64,000 nt of DNA, taken from the NCBI GenBank assembly GCA_015057555.1, contig SVEC01000003.1, positions 124,001 through 188,000 of the forward strand. Reading direction: 5' to 3'. The position numbers and the translations under genes were made by a program. The stretch is from Lachnospiraceae bacterium. GTDB taxonomy: Bacteria; Bacillota; Clostridia; Lachnospirales; Lachnospiraceae. The stretch's first letter is position 1; each line of letters begins with the position of its first letter. A model generated the notes under the pieces. That model made no database searches. It was not told the origin of the DNA and saw only the letters and a list, made by a program, of their open reading frames with translations. Below are positions 25,523 to 33,032 of this stretch, one piece after another.

Positions 25523-25608
25523 TGTATACTGTATACAATCTGTGTATCAAAAAAAGTACAATTATTTGCTTTCAATTCGTTGACGTGTATACAATTTAAA
25601 ATTATAAT
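25523..25608 (+). promoter_or_regulatory. pflB promoter with repeated TGTATAC operator-like motif
   Basis: TTGACG (25580-25585), 17 bases, TATAAT (25603-25608) form a strong promoter. TGTATACAAT lies in its spacer at 25586-25595 and again at 25530-25539, with a further TGTATAC at 25523-25529 and a partial copy GATACAATTT near 25628. The repeat suggests a regulator that senses redox or carbon state; none is identified. Confidence 0.65.
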
Positions 25609-25735
25609 AAAATCAGCATCAGGGATAGGATACAATTTAGTACATATTTCTGATAAAAAGTAACAAATGTTTTTGTAACAAAATATTCCCTATGGCTAGA
25701 GAAAGCCGGGGCAAGATAAAGGAGGAATTTTAAAC

Positions 25736-27778
25736 ATGGAATCAGCAGCATGGAATGGTTTCGTAGGCGGCAAGTGGCAGGAAGAAGTTAACTTAAGAGA
25801 CTTCATCCAGAAGAACTACACAGTGTATGAGGGAGATGACGCTTTCTTAGCTGAGCCTACACAGAACACTAAGGATTTATGGCAGATGGTACTTGACCTT
25901 TCTAAGAAGGAGAGAGAAGCAGGCGGTGTTCTTGATATGGATACTAAGGTTGTTTCAACACTTACTTCACACGGTGCAGGTTACCTTGATAAGAGCAAGG
26001 AGACAATCGTTGGTGTTCAGACAGACGCTCCATTCAAGAGAGGTATGAACGTTTACGGTGGTATCCGTATGGCTATGAAGGCTTGTGAGGATAATGGATA
26101 TAAGGTAGATCCTGAGGTTGTTGAGTTCTTTACTACTCATAGAAAGACTCATAACGCAGGTGTATTTGATGTATATGATGAGGAGATTAGAAAGTGTCGT
26201 TCTAACCACATCATCACTGGTCTTCCAGATGCTTACGGTCGTGGACGTATCATCGGTGACTACAGAAGAGTAGCACTTTACGGAATCGATTACTTAGTAG
26301 CAGACAAGAAGAAGCAGAAGGATTCATACGGTAAGGTATATACTGATGATGTTATCAGAGCTAGAGAAGAGCTTTCAGAGCAGATCAGAGCTCTTGGCGA
26401 GTTAAAGCAGATGGCAGCAGCTTACGGAATTGATATTTCTAAGCCAGCTACAAACGTACAGGAAGCTATGCAGGCAGTATACTTCGGTTACCTTGGAGCA
26501 GTTAAGGAGCAGAATGGTGCGGCTATGTCACTTGGACGTACTTCAACTTTCCTTGATTGTTATGCTGAGAGAGACTTAGCTAACGGTACATTTACTGAGG
26601 AGCAGATTCAGGAGTTCGTTGATCACTTCATTATGAAGCTTCGTATTGTAAAGTTTGCTCGTACACCAGAGTACAACCAGTTATTCTCAGGAGATCCAGT
26701 TTGGGTAACTGAGTCACTTGCAGGTGTTGGTATCGATGGTAGACCACTTGTAACTAAGATGACATTCAGATATCTTCACACTCTTGATAACTTAGGTGCA
26801 GCTCCAGAGCCAAACTTAACAGTTCTCTGGTCAACAAAGCTTCCTATCAACTTCAAGCAGTACTGTGCTAAGATGTCAATCAAGTCATCATCAATCCAGT
26901 ACGAGAACGATGATATGATGAGAGTAACTCATGGTGATGATTACGCAATCGCTTGTTGTGTATCTTCTATGAGAGTTGGTAAGGAAATGCAGTTCTTCGG
27001 AGCTAGAGCAAACCTTGCTAAGTGTCTCCTTTACGCTATCAACGGTGGTGTTGATGAGTGTACAGGTGTACAGGTAGGTCCTAAGTACAGACCAATTACT
27101 TCTGAGTACCTTGATTATGATGAGGTTATGGAGAAGTATGATGATATGATGGAGTGGTTAGCTGAGGTTTATGTATCAGCACTTAACATCATTCACTATA
27201 TGCATGATAAGTATGCTTACGAGAGAATCCAGATGGCTCTTCATGACAGAGATGTTAGAAGATACTTCGCAACTGGTATCGCTGGTCTTTCAGTTGTTGC
27301 TGACTCACTTTCAGCTATCAAGTATGCAAAGGTTAAGCCAATCAGAAATGAGCAGGGTATCGTAGTAAGCTATGAGACAGAGGGCGATTTCCCTAAGTAT
27401 GGTAACAATGATGATAGAGTAGATAGCATTGCTGTAGATCTTGTATCAAGATTCATGAACAAGATTAGAAAGCACCACGTATATAGAAACGGATTCCCTA
27501 CTATGTCAGTTCTTACAATTACTTCAAACGTAACTTACGGTAAGAACACTGGTGATACTCCATGTGGTAGAAAGCATGGCCAGCCACTTGCACCTGGTGC
27601 AAACCCACTTCATGGTAGAGATAAGAGCGGTGCTCTTGCATCACTTTCATCAGTAGCTAAGCTTCCATTCATGGATTCACAGGATGGTATTTCAAATACA
27701 TTCTCTATCATTCCTGGAGCACTTGGTAAGGAAGATCAGGTATTCGCTGGTGACATCGAAATCGACCTTAATAAATAA
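25736..27778 (+). CDS. pflB: Pyruvate formate-lyase, body lacking glycyl radical domain
   Basis: PFL converts pyruvate and CoA to acetyl-CoA and formate. The 680 residues cover the barrel: the active-site Cys pair is in IACCVSS near residue 405, with [36 protein letters not shown] and [16 protein letters not shown] near the end. The protein stops there; the usual C-terminal 80 residues with RVSGYA are absent and are encoded by a separate gene at 28045. Two stop codons in tandem (TAATAA) make a simple frameshift unlikely. Strong promoter and AAGGAGG. Confidence 0.95.
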   Translation: MESAAWNGFVGGKWQEEVNLRDFIQKNYTVYEGDDAFLAEPTQNTKDLWQMVLDLSKKEREAGGVLDMDTKVVSTLTSHGAGYLDKSKETIVGVQTDAPFKRGMNVYGGIRMAMKACEDNGYKVDPEVVEFFTTHRKTHNAGVFDVYDEEIRKCRSNHIITGLPDAYGRGRIIGDYRRVALYGIDYLVADKKKQKDSYGKVYTDDVIRAREELSEQIRALGELKQMAAAYGIDISKPATNVQEAMQAVYFGYLGAVKEQNGAAMSLGRTSTFLDCYAERDLANGTFTEEQIQEFVDHFIMKLRIVKFARTPEYNQLFSGDPVWVTESLAGVGIDGRPLVTKMTFRYLHTLDNLGAAPEPNLTVLWSTKLPINFKQYCAKMSIKSSSIQYENDDMMRVTHGDDYAIACCVSSMRVGKEMQFFGARANLAKCLLYAINGGVDECTGVQVGPKYRPITSEYLDYDEVMEKYDDMMEWLAEVYVSALNIIHYMHDKYAYERIQMALHDRDVRRYFATGIAGLSVVADSLSAIKYAKVKPIRNEQGIVVSYETEGDFPKYGNNDDRVDSIAVDLVSRFMNKIRKHHVYRNGFPTMSVLTITSNVTYGKNTGDTPCGRKHGQPLAPGANPLHGRDKSGALASLSSVAKLPFMDSQDGISNTFSIIPGALGKEDQVFAGDIEIDLNK

Positions 27779-27792
27779 TAAGGACTGATTAT

Positions 27793-28005
27793 ATGGATAA
27801 TGGATTAAGCAATATTGACGATATAGTAGCTATGCTTGACGATATGATGTCAAAGGGACACGGACACGTTAATGTGTCCGTTGACCCAGACGCAGTTGGC
27901 AAGAAGGTTGATACACTTGGCTGTACAGATTGTGCAAAGGGTGATTTGGCATGTGCTATACCAACTCTTCACGAGGGCATAGACGAGTATATGAATCAAG
28001 ATTAA
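27793..28005 (+). CDS. 70-residue Cys-containing partial mimic of the PFL radical domain
   Basis: Residues 7-30 (IDDIVAMLDD, HVNVSV) align with the start of the neighbouring glycyl radical protein ([16 protein letters not shown]). After that the radical loop is absent; instead GCTDCAKGDLACAI gives a CX2CX6C pattern at residues 44-54. AAGGA lies before the ATG, and the gene is 14 bases from pflB. It could bind metal, protect the radical site or assist activation; no function is known to me. Confidence 0.75.
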   Translation: MDNGLSNIDDIVAMLDDMMSKGHGHVNVSVDPDAVGKKVDTLGCTDCAKGDLACAIPTLHEGIDEYMNQD

Positions 28006-28044
28006 AACATTAACAATATATTAAAATTATAGGAGGATATAACA

Positions 28045-28293
28045 ATGGCTAGTACACAGCAGATCGATAACTTAGTAAGTATGTTAGATGGTTACGTAGA
28101 AAAAGGCGGACACCACCTTAACGTTAACGTATACAACAGAGATACTCTTCTTGATGCTCAGAAGCATCCAGAGAACTACCCACAGTTAACAATCAGAGTT
28201 TCAGGCTACGCAGTAAACTTCATCAAGTTAACTGAGGAGCAGCAGAACGACGTAATCTCAAGAACATTCCATGAGTCAATTGATAAGATGTAA
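28045..28293 (+). CDS. grcA: Stand-alone glycyl radical domain of pyruvate formate-lyase
   Basis: The 82-residue protein equals the C-terminal end of [39 protein letters not shown] and VSGYAVNF, in which Gly54 would carry the radical, then [16 protein letters not shown]. It resembles the autonomous cofactor GrcA/YfiD, but here the main enzyme has no domain of its own, so the two must work together. AGGAGG at 28031-28036 is strong. It should be the substrate of the activase at 54880. Confidence 0.92.
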   Translation: MASTQQIDNLVSMLDGYVEKGGHHLNVNVYNRDTLLDAQKHPENYPQLTIRVSGYAVNFIKLTEEQQNDVISRTFHESIDKM

Positions 28294-28307
28294 TATCTGA
28301 GTCATGC

Positions 28308-28366
28308 AAAAAAGCGACTAACCGCCACCCTAGCTTGCTAGGAGGTGGCGGATTAGTCGCTTTTTT
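28308..28366. terminator. Two-way terminator after the pfl genes
   Basis: AAAAAAGCGACTAA (28308-28321) pairs with TTAGTCGCTTTTTT (28353-28366), extended by CCGCCACC/GGTGGCGG, giving a stem of over 20 pairs. Confidence 0.9.
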
Positions 28367-28382
28367 ATATGCGAAGCCAACA

Positions 28383-28563
28383 ACACTGAGCAAGCTTTGC
28401 TTGCGATGTGTTGTTGACTTCGTCATGACTCAGATATTACATAATTATGCTTGCGATGTGGGCATTCGCATGTCTCATTTATTACATCAAAAGCGAGACG
28501 CCACACTGAGCAAGCTTTGCTTGCGATGTGTTGTTGACTTCGGCATGACTCAGATATTACATA
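28383..28563. repeat. 61-bp direct repeats, 120-bp period
   Basis: 28383-28443 and 28503-28563 are identical except for one base (T/G at 28423/28543). Each ends with CATGACTCAGATATTAC, whose inverse lies at 28290-28306 over the stop codon of the radical-domain gene. A short shared GCTTGCGATGTG also occurs near 28449. Confidence 0.9.
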
Positions 28564-28612
28564 GCGACGCTTGCGTACTCAACCAGCTGTTTTTATTTTT
28601 CTGACTATTTGA

Positions 28613-28671
28613 AGTCATAACGCACGGCTAATCGACGAGCGAAGCGAGTCGGTTAGCCGTGCGTTATGACT
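28613..28671. repeat. Near-perfect 59-bp palindrome
   Basis: AGTCATAACGCACGGCTAA (28613-28631) is mirrored exactly by the arm ending at 28671; inner CGAC/GTCG closes a loop with the GAGCGAAGCGAG motif. No T-run follows, so it is more a repeat element than a terminator. Confidence 0.85.
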
Positions 28672-29004
28672 GCTCTTGGTCCCTTGCGTTTATCTACACT
28701 TAACGAAAAATAGGGTACACTTGGGCAAAATATATTGATGCTAGAAAAGATATTTTATAATCTAATTGGTGCAAAGCACTACCTACTAGGACAATATACT
28801 GAGCGATAAATAATTATGACAATAGTCAATAGGCCCCGAATTCTGGGTTTATGTAAACAAAACATATCACTTATGTAATAAAGTATATCACTTATGCAAA
28901 ATATATTGCGTTTGTATATCTAAATTGTTAGATTTAAAATATATGAAGAACAAAAAGTAAGTTATTTTCTGTATTTTTATATTTACTTTGTTAGGAGGAA
29001 AAGA
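28672..29004. other. Intergenic region upstream of the T7SS locus
   Basis: The rest of this stretch is AT-rich. Its one feature is the pair of ATATCACTTATG direct repeats listed separately. No gene is seen. Confidence 0.5.
28864..28896. promoter_or_regulatory. Direct repeat ATATCACTTATG, 21-bp period
   Basis: Copies at 28864-28875 and 28885-28896 are two helical turns apart, about 110 bases upstream of the first T7SS cargo gene. A dimeric regulator site is possible. Confidence 0.35.
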
Positions 29005-29355
29005 ATGTTTGAGTTAGATTCAGATAAAGAAATTGAAAAAAAGAAGTATCCTGAGGCACCATTTAAAATAATGCAGTATGAAGTACTAGCCTCCTCTTTA
29101 GAAGCAATTAAAACTACAATATTAGATAAGATTTCAGAGGCTGGTACATACTTGGATAATAATGTAAGTGAATTAGAGTCCAGTAATCTTGCTGGTGACT
29201 ATTATAACACCTATGTAAGTAAGAAAAATGATTGGGTTGTGCAGTGCAGAGATATGATATCTAAATTTGATTTGTTTGTGGTTGATTTACAAAAATGTAT
29301 TAATGAAGCAAATCGATTAAAACAAATGTGGACACAAAGAAATAGTGAATGCTAA
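29005..29355 (+). CDS. Small helical T7SS-associated protein
   Basis: The 116-residue product is almost all helical, with two long amphipathic segments (about 24-55 and 65-110) and no signal peptide, the shape of WXG100-like partners. A strong ribosome site (AGGAGG) precedes the ATG. It heads a run of closely spaced genes that ends in a metallopeptidase effector and candidate immunity genes. No named family is assigned. Confidence 0.6.
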   Translation: MFELDSDKEIEKKKYPEAPFKIMQYEVLASSLEAIKTTILDKISEAGTYLDNNVSELESSNLAGDYYNTYVSKKNDWVVQCRDMISKFDLFVVDLQKCINEANRLKQMWTQRNSEC

Positions 29356-29369
29356 GGGGGATGAAGTAA

Positions 29370-29672
29370 GTGGCAGATAATTATAAAGTAGAAGAAGAAA
29401 TTATCCTTGTTATAGAAGATTGTAATAAAGCAATTGAAGGAATGTCTGATTTAAGTGAGATAAATGATGTTATTTCTGGATTGTTAAAATCTGATTTATG
29501 GAAGGGAAAATCAAAAGAAAAATGTGAATGTATTCAGACAGCAATTGTTACATATATGATGAGTATTGAAACTTTAATGAATGATTTAAAATGTGCTTTG
29601 TCTGTTCTACTGGCAAATGCATATGATTTTGAAAGCAATTCTGAAAAAGTAAAGTTAATTAACACCATATAA
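29370..29672 (+). CDS. WXG100-like protein
   Basis: The 100-residue helical hairpin has the turn motif W-K-G in SDLWKGKSKEKC near residue 42, as in ESAT-6-type proteins. The GTG start at 29370 has AAGGGGG 9 bases upstream. It is probably secreted with, or escorts, the cargo encoded 1 kb downstream. Confidence 0.7.
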   Translation: MADNYKVEEEIILVIEDCNKAIEGMSDLSEINDVISGLLKSDLWKGKSKEKCECIQTAIVTYMMSIETLMNDLKCALSVLLANAYDFESNSEKVKLINTI

Positions 29673-29687
29673 AAGGAGAAATATTGC

Positions 29688-30299
29688 ATGACTGATAAGG
29701 AAATATATGTTATTAATAGAGCGTTAGATGGAAAAGATATATATATGTTACCTTCATTACAAGAACTTAGGTTGTCAGAATTGCTTATTGAAGGAGTTAA
29801 AGAAAGGTTGATAATAAAAGGGATTTTGACCAATTTCGATGAATTAACAATCCAAGGTGTATCAAAAATAAAAATGTTGAAAACATATAAAGAGGCTGAA
29901 AAGTATGTTACAATTAACAATATTACAATAGGATTAGCACAGAACAAGCAAGGTGTAATGTTGATGTATAATCCATTGTATAAAAAATATAAACTGGAGT
30001 ATGTAAATATTGACAATATTGTTGATGATATTGTTGATACATATAAGTTCTTTCTGGAAGGTGCCAGTGAATATGAGGAAGCAGAGAAAGAGATATCCTC
30101 AATTGAAATGGAAAAAGAATTTGATTTAGGGAATAGTTTATATCTAAAAATCGAAGATAATAAAGGTCAAAAAACTATAGAATGCAAGTTATTTTGTCAT
30201 AACAATTGCATATATGTGTACGATTATACAACAAATGTATTAAAAAAATGTATGACTAAAAGTATAATTAAAATGATAAAGGAGAAAGTTTGCTTATGA
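29688..30299 (+). CDS. T7SS cargo-operon protein, possibly EspG/DUF5081-like chaperone
   Basis: The 203-residue soluble protein has no signal peptide. It begins with a helix-rich half (LPSLQELRLSELLIEGV) followed by a beta-rich half with YKLEYVNIDNIV. This general make-up and its place among WXG-like genes recall EspG/DUF5081-type secretion chaperones. This is a weak resemblance; I cannot name the family firmly. Confidence 0.45.
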   Translation: MTDKEIYVINRALDGKDIYMLPSLQELRLSELLIEGVKERLIIKGILTNFDELTIQGVSKIKMLKTYKEAEKYVTINNITIGLAQNKQGVMLMYNPLYKKYKLEYVNIDNIVDDIVDTYKFFLEGASEYEEAEKEISSIEMEKEFDLGNSLYLKIEDNKGQKTIECKLFCHNNCIYVYDYTTNVLKKCMTKSIIKMIKEKVCL

Positions 30300-30610
30300 T
30301 GGAGACTCTGGAATATGACGATATTCATATGGATGAAATAGTAAAACGATATAAAGAAGCTGTGACCCAAATAGATGATATCATAGCGCATATGAATAAT
30401 ATGTTAAGTTCTATATTGACATTATATCAGGGACAAGCGGAAAATGAAATTGTACCAGAGACGTTTTCGAAAATTATTGAGCACCTTGAGCTACTTAAAT
30501 TGTGTTATTTTAATACAGGGTTATTTGTAACAGATACAAAGTATACATTGGCATATTTGGATAGTGTTCAAACGGCAGTGCTCAATTATTTTTCTCCGAA
30601 GGAGGATTAA
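30290..30610 (+). CDS. Small helical T7SS-associated protein
   Basis: The helical product of about 105 residues lacks W-x-G but has two long amphipathic helices. AAAGGAG at 30278-30283 is 6 bases before TTG 30290 and 12 before ATG 30296, so TTG is preferred, with slight overlap to the previous gene. It sits directly before the metallopeptidase gene and is a likely targeting partner (compare LXG-associated helical proteins). Confidence 0.6.
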   Translation: MLMMETLEYDDIHMDEIVKRYKEAVTQIDDIIAHMNNMLSSILTLYQGQAENEIVPETFSKIIEHLELLKLCYFNTGLFVTDTKYTLAYLDSVQTAVLNYFSPKED

Positions 30611-30611
30611 T

Positions 30612-31604
30612 ATGTCTGAAATAATTAAATCTAATAATATAGAATGGTTGGAGATTTCACAAAAAATTTATACTGGAAATTATCCTATAGTGATAACGAA
30701 ATTGGAAGAAGCATTAGAGGCTTGTGTTGCTGCTAGTTTTCTGGTGATATTGGATAAAACGGTCAGTAACTTAACTCTCCCAGTAACAGCTGATGATATT
30801 GAAGAGTTGAACGAAAAAAGAAGAAAATTAGTATCTTTTGTTAATGGAATTCATTACGAAATATCTCAGTTGGTAGATAATCCGTTTGCTCTTATGATGG
30901 GGAATATAGCTGAAGCGTCATACGATTTGGACCCCTCAGATATAGAGGTAAAAGTTGGTGGCTTTGGTCCATTTGATATCAAGGCGTCATTAACGGGTTT
31001 GGTGTATTCGAGTATAGAAGATGAGAAACTTAAAACTGACTTTGAAGCGAAAGTAGATGCCTTGGATGATGATGTAGTACCATATAAATTAGACCAAGCT
31101 ATTTTAGAGGCAGAATATTGGAAAAATCAATATGAAAAGTCAATAGAGTGTGGAGAAATTGCCAATGCAATTTTTACGCCAAAAGTTCGTGAACAATGGG
31201 CAGACATAACTCCAGAAGAAAGATTGGCATATATAACTCAATATAAGGATGAAATAAGTGTTGTATTGGGCGAGGGCACTCATATCACACCAGATGATAT
31301 AGGTTTTTGTAATGGCTTTGGAGTCTCATATAACGTAAGTGGAATAGGAATTAATGAGGCTTTCATATATGAACCGACAGGTAATTATAGTCTTGATAAA
31401 TTGATAGACACTACAACTCATGAGATGCGACATCAGTATCAGGATGCAGCAGTAGAAAATCCTGATAAGTATGGTGTGCCAGATGGCGTGTATGAGGAAT
31501 GGACACAAAAGTATATTGATTCGGGTAAATATACAAAATATTATCAACAACCGATAGAGGCAGATGCAAAAGCTTATGCCGCATTGTCCCGATTAAATTA
31601 TTAG
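30612..31604 (+). CDS. Putative T7SS effector with HExxH metallopeptidase domain
   Basis: The 330-residue protein has a helical N-terminus (about 1-90) lacking a signal peptide, a middle region, and a C-terminal domain with DTTTHEMRHQYQ, in which HEMRH near residue 270 is a zincin HExxH, and a downstream Glu in QPIEADAKAYAAL near residue 317 as third ligand. ATG 30612 has GGAGG 6 bases upstream. The gene order (WXG-like proteins before, membrane-anchored proteins after) is that of an effector-immunity unit. Its target is unknown. Confidence 0.72.
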   Translation: MSEIIKSNNIEWLEISQKIYTGNYPIVITKLEEALEACVAASFLVILDKTVSNLTLPVTADDIEELNEKRRKLVSFVNGIHYEISQLVDNPFALMMGNIAEASYDLDPSDIEVKVGGFGPFDIKASLTGLVYSSIEDEKLKTDFEAKVDALDDDVVPYKLDQAILEAEYWKNQYEKSIECGEIANAIFTPKVREQWADITPEERLAYITQYKDEISVVLGEGTHITPDDIGFCNGFGVSYNVSGIGINEAFIYEPTGNYSLDKLIDTTTHEMRHQYQDAAVENPDKYGVPDGVYEEWTQKYIDSGKYTKYYQQPIEADAKAYAALSRLNY

Positions 31605-31615
31605 GAGTGTTAGGT

Positions 31616-32152
31616 ATGAAAAAAGAGGTCTTGATGATTGTGCTGGTAGTTTTTGTCCTTTTGGTATGTGGATTAAGTAATTTTAAAAAGAGGGATGCAG
31701 GAACTATGAAGAACATGTATATTGATGAAGCAAATATAAAAGAAGTAAATGATAACAGCTATATGGGAATAGAGCTAAATCAGGATAGTGGTTTATCAGA
31801 GGAAGAATCAAAAAGATATAGTATGGATTATCCATATACTATGTATTCAGAAGAGGGAGGTGCAGAATATTATTGCTTTAGATATCCAAATAATAATTTT
31901 CCTCTTACGGTAACATATATTAGTATTAAAGATCCGAAATACAATGTATTTGGGATTAAAGTAGGAGATGATATAGTTTCTAGTGAACAGATTTTATTTG
32001 TTAATGGGTATAGGAAACAAGAATTTCCTGATGAAAATAGTAAGTGTTATTCCAAAGGTGATGTGATAATATTTCTTGATTACAATGAAACAACTATAAA
32101 AAGAATTGAAGTTTCTCTAGATATAGAAACAGAAGAAGACGTTAAGTATTAG
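31616..32152 (+). CDS. Membrane-anchored candidate immunity protein
   Basis: The 178-residue protein has an N-terminal hydrophobic helix (3-20) with a Cys (VCGLS) that could be a weak lipobox, then an exported domain ending in a strand-rich unit (ISIKDPKYNVFGIKVGDDIV, KGDVIIFLDYNETTIKRIEV). The next gene is a paralogue. ATG 31616 has AGGAG 8 bases upstream. Position after a metallopeptidase effector suggests immunity. Confidence 0.6.
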   Translation: MKKEVLMIVLVVFVLLVCGLSNFKKRDAGTMKNMYIDEANIKEVNDNSYMGIELNQDSGLSEEESKRYSMDYPYTMYSEEGGAEYYCFRYPNNNFPLTVTYISIKDPKYNVFGIKVGDDIVSSEQILFVNGYRKQEFPDENSKCYSKGDVIIFLDYNETTIKRIEVSLDIETEEDVKY

Positions 32153-32161
32153 AATACCTTC

Positions 32162-32196
32162 AAAAGGACACATACCAAAAGTGTCCTTTTGGTATG
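32162..32196 (+). terminator. Hairpin region with two competing stems
   Basis: AAAAGGACAC (32162-32171) can pair with GTGTCCTTTT (32181-32190). CATACCAAAAG (32171-32181) can instead pair with CTTTTGGTATG (32186-32196). The two stems exclude each other. Confidence 0.7.
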
Positions 32197-32320
32197 TACC
32201 AAATAATGGTATATTAGAGCAAATATAATAAGAATATGACAAAGGTTATTATATCCAAATGTTCTAGTGCTCCCCTAACAGTAATATGATATTAACTCAA
32301 CCATACCACTAGGAGGAATT

Positions 32321-32893
32321 ATGAAAAAAATATTAATAGTAACATTATTGATCTTTGCCCTATCTGGCTGTACCTTAAATAACACATCCACAGAAGGAGG
32401 GATAACTACAATGAGCGAAGTATCAACTGAAGAAACCACCGCTACAGAGGATGAAAATTACATCGACGAAGCAAACATAAAAGAAGTAAATGATAACAGT
32501 TATATGGGGATAGAACTACATCAAGATAGTGGACTATCTGAAGAAAAATCAAAAAATTATGGAATGGATTGCCCATATGTTATGTATCCAGAAGAGGGTG
32601 ATACAAAATATTATTGCTTTAGATATCCAAACAATGAATTTCCACTTACGGTAACTCAAATTAGCATTAAAGATTCAAAGTACAATGTATTTGGGATTAG
32701 CATAGGAGATGATATAACTTCCGCTGAAGGTAAATTGCGAGATAAAGGGTACGAAAAAGAGGACAATCCACCTGAAGGCACATATGTGTATTTCAAGGGA
32801 GATGTGCTGGTATTTCTCCACTGCAAAGAAAACACTATAGAAAGAATTGTAGTTTCTCTAAAAATCGAGAAAGAAGAAGGCGTAATGTACTAG
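32321..32893 (+). CDS. Lipoprotein candidate immunity protein (paralogue)
   Basis: The 190-residue protein has a clear lipoprotein signal with FALSGCT and the Cys at residue 17, a Thr/Glu-rich spacer, and then about 130 residues closely similar to the preceding protein (shared NSYMGIEL, QDSGLSEE, YYCFRYPNN, KYNVFGI). It probably arose by tandem duplication. It would sit on the outer face of the membrane, able to meet an incoming effector. It has its own AGGAGG and terminator. Confidence 0.62.
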   Translation: MKKILIVTLLIFALSGCTLNNTSTEGGITTMSEVSTEETTATEDENYIDEANIKEVNDNSYMGIELHQDSGLSEEKSKNYGMDCPYVMYPEEGDTKYYCFRYPNNEFPLTVTQISIKDSKYNVFGISIGDDITSAEGKLRDKGYEKEDNPPEGTYVYFKGDVLVFLHCKENTIERIVVSLKIEKEEGVMY

Positions 32894-32903
32894 AACACAC
32901 CCC

Positions 32904-32934
32904 AAAGGACACTTTCCAAAAAGTGTCCTTTTTC
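32904..32934 (+). terminator. Terminator after lipoprotein gene
   Basis: AAAGGACACTTT (32904-32915) pairs with AAAGTGTCCTTT (32920-32931), followed by more Ts. It closely resembles the hairpin after the paralogue, so the duplication covered it. Confidence 0.88.
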
Positions 32935-33032
32935 TATGTACAAAAAAAGAAAAAAATGGTATCATAGAATAGATGTAATGTCGGAAAATATAAATTTAAA
33001 TATATATAATTCTATTTGGGAGGAACTTTTTG

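Noticed and set aside
25736-28293. pflB broken by frameshift (pseudogene)
   Set aside because: Tandem stops, an inserted gene between the parts, strong separate ribosome sites and intact key motifs in both parts argue for a real split.
28335-28604. 89-residue open reading frame over the repeats
   Set aside because: It is built from the two copies of the 61-bp repeat and the terminator hairpin, with no ribosome site and a repetitive product.
28290-28671. CRISPR array
   Set aside because: Only two long direct repeats plus palindromes, no regular repeat-spacer pattern and no cas genes.
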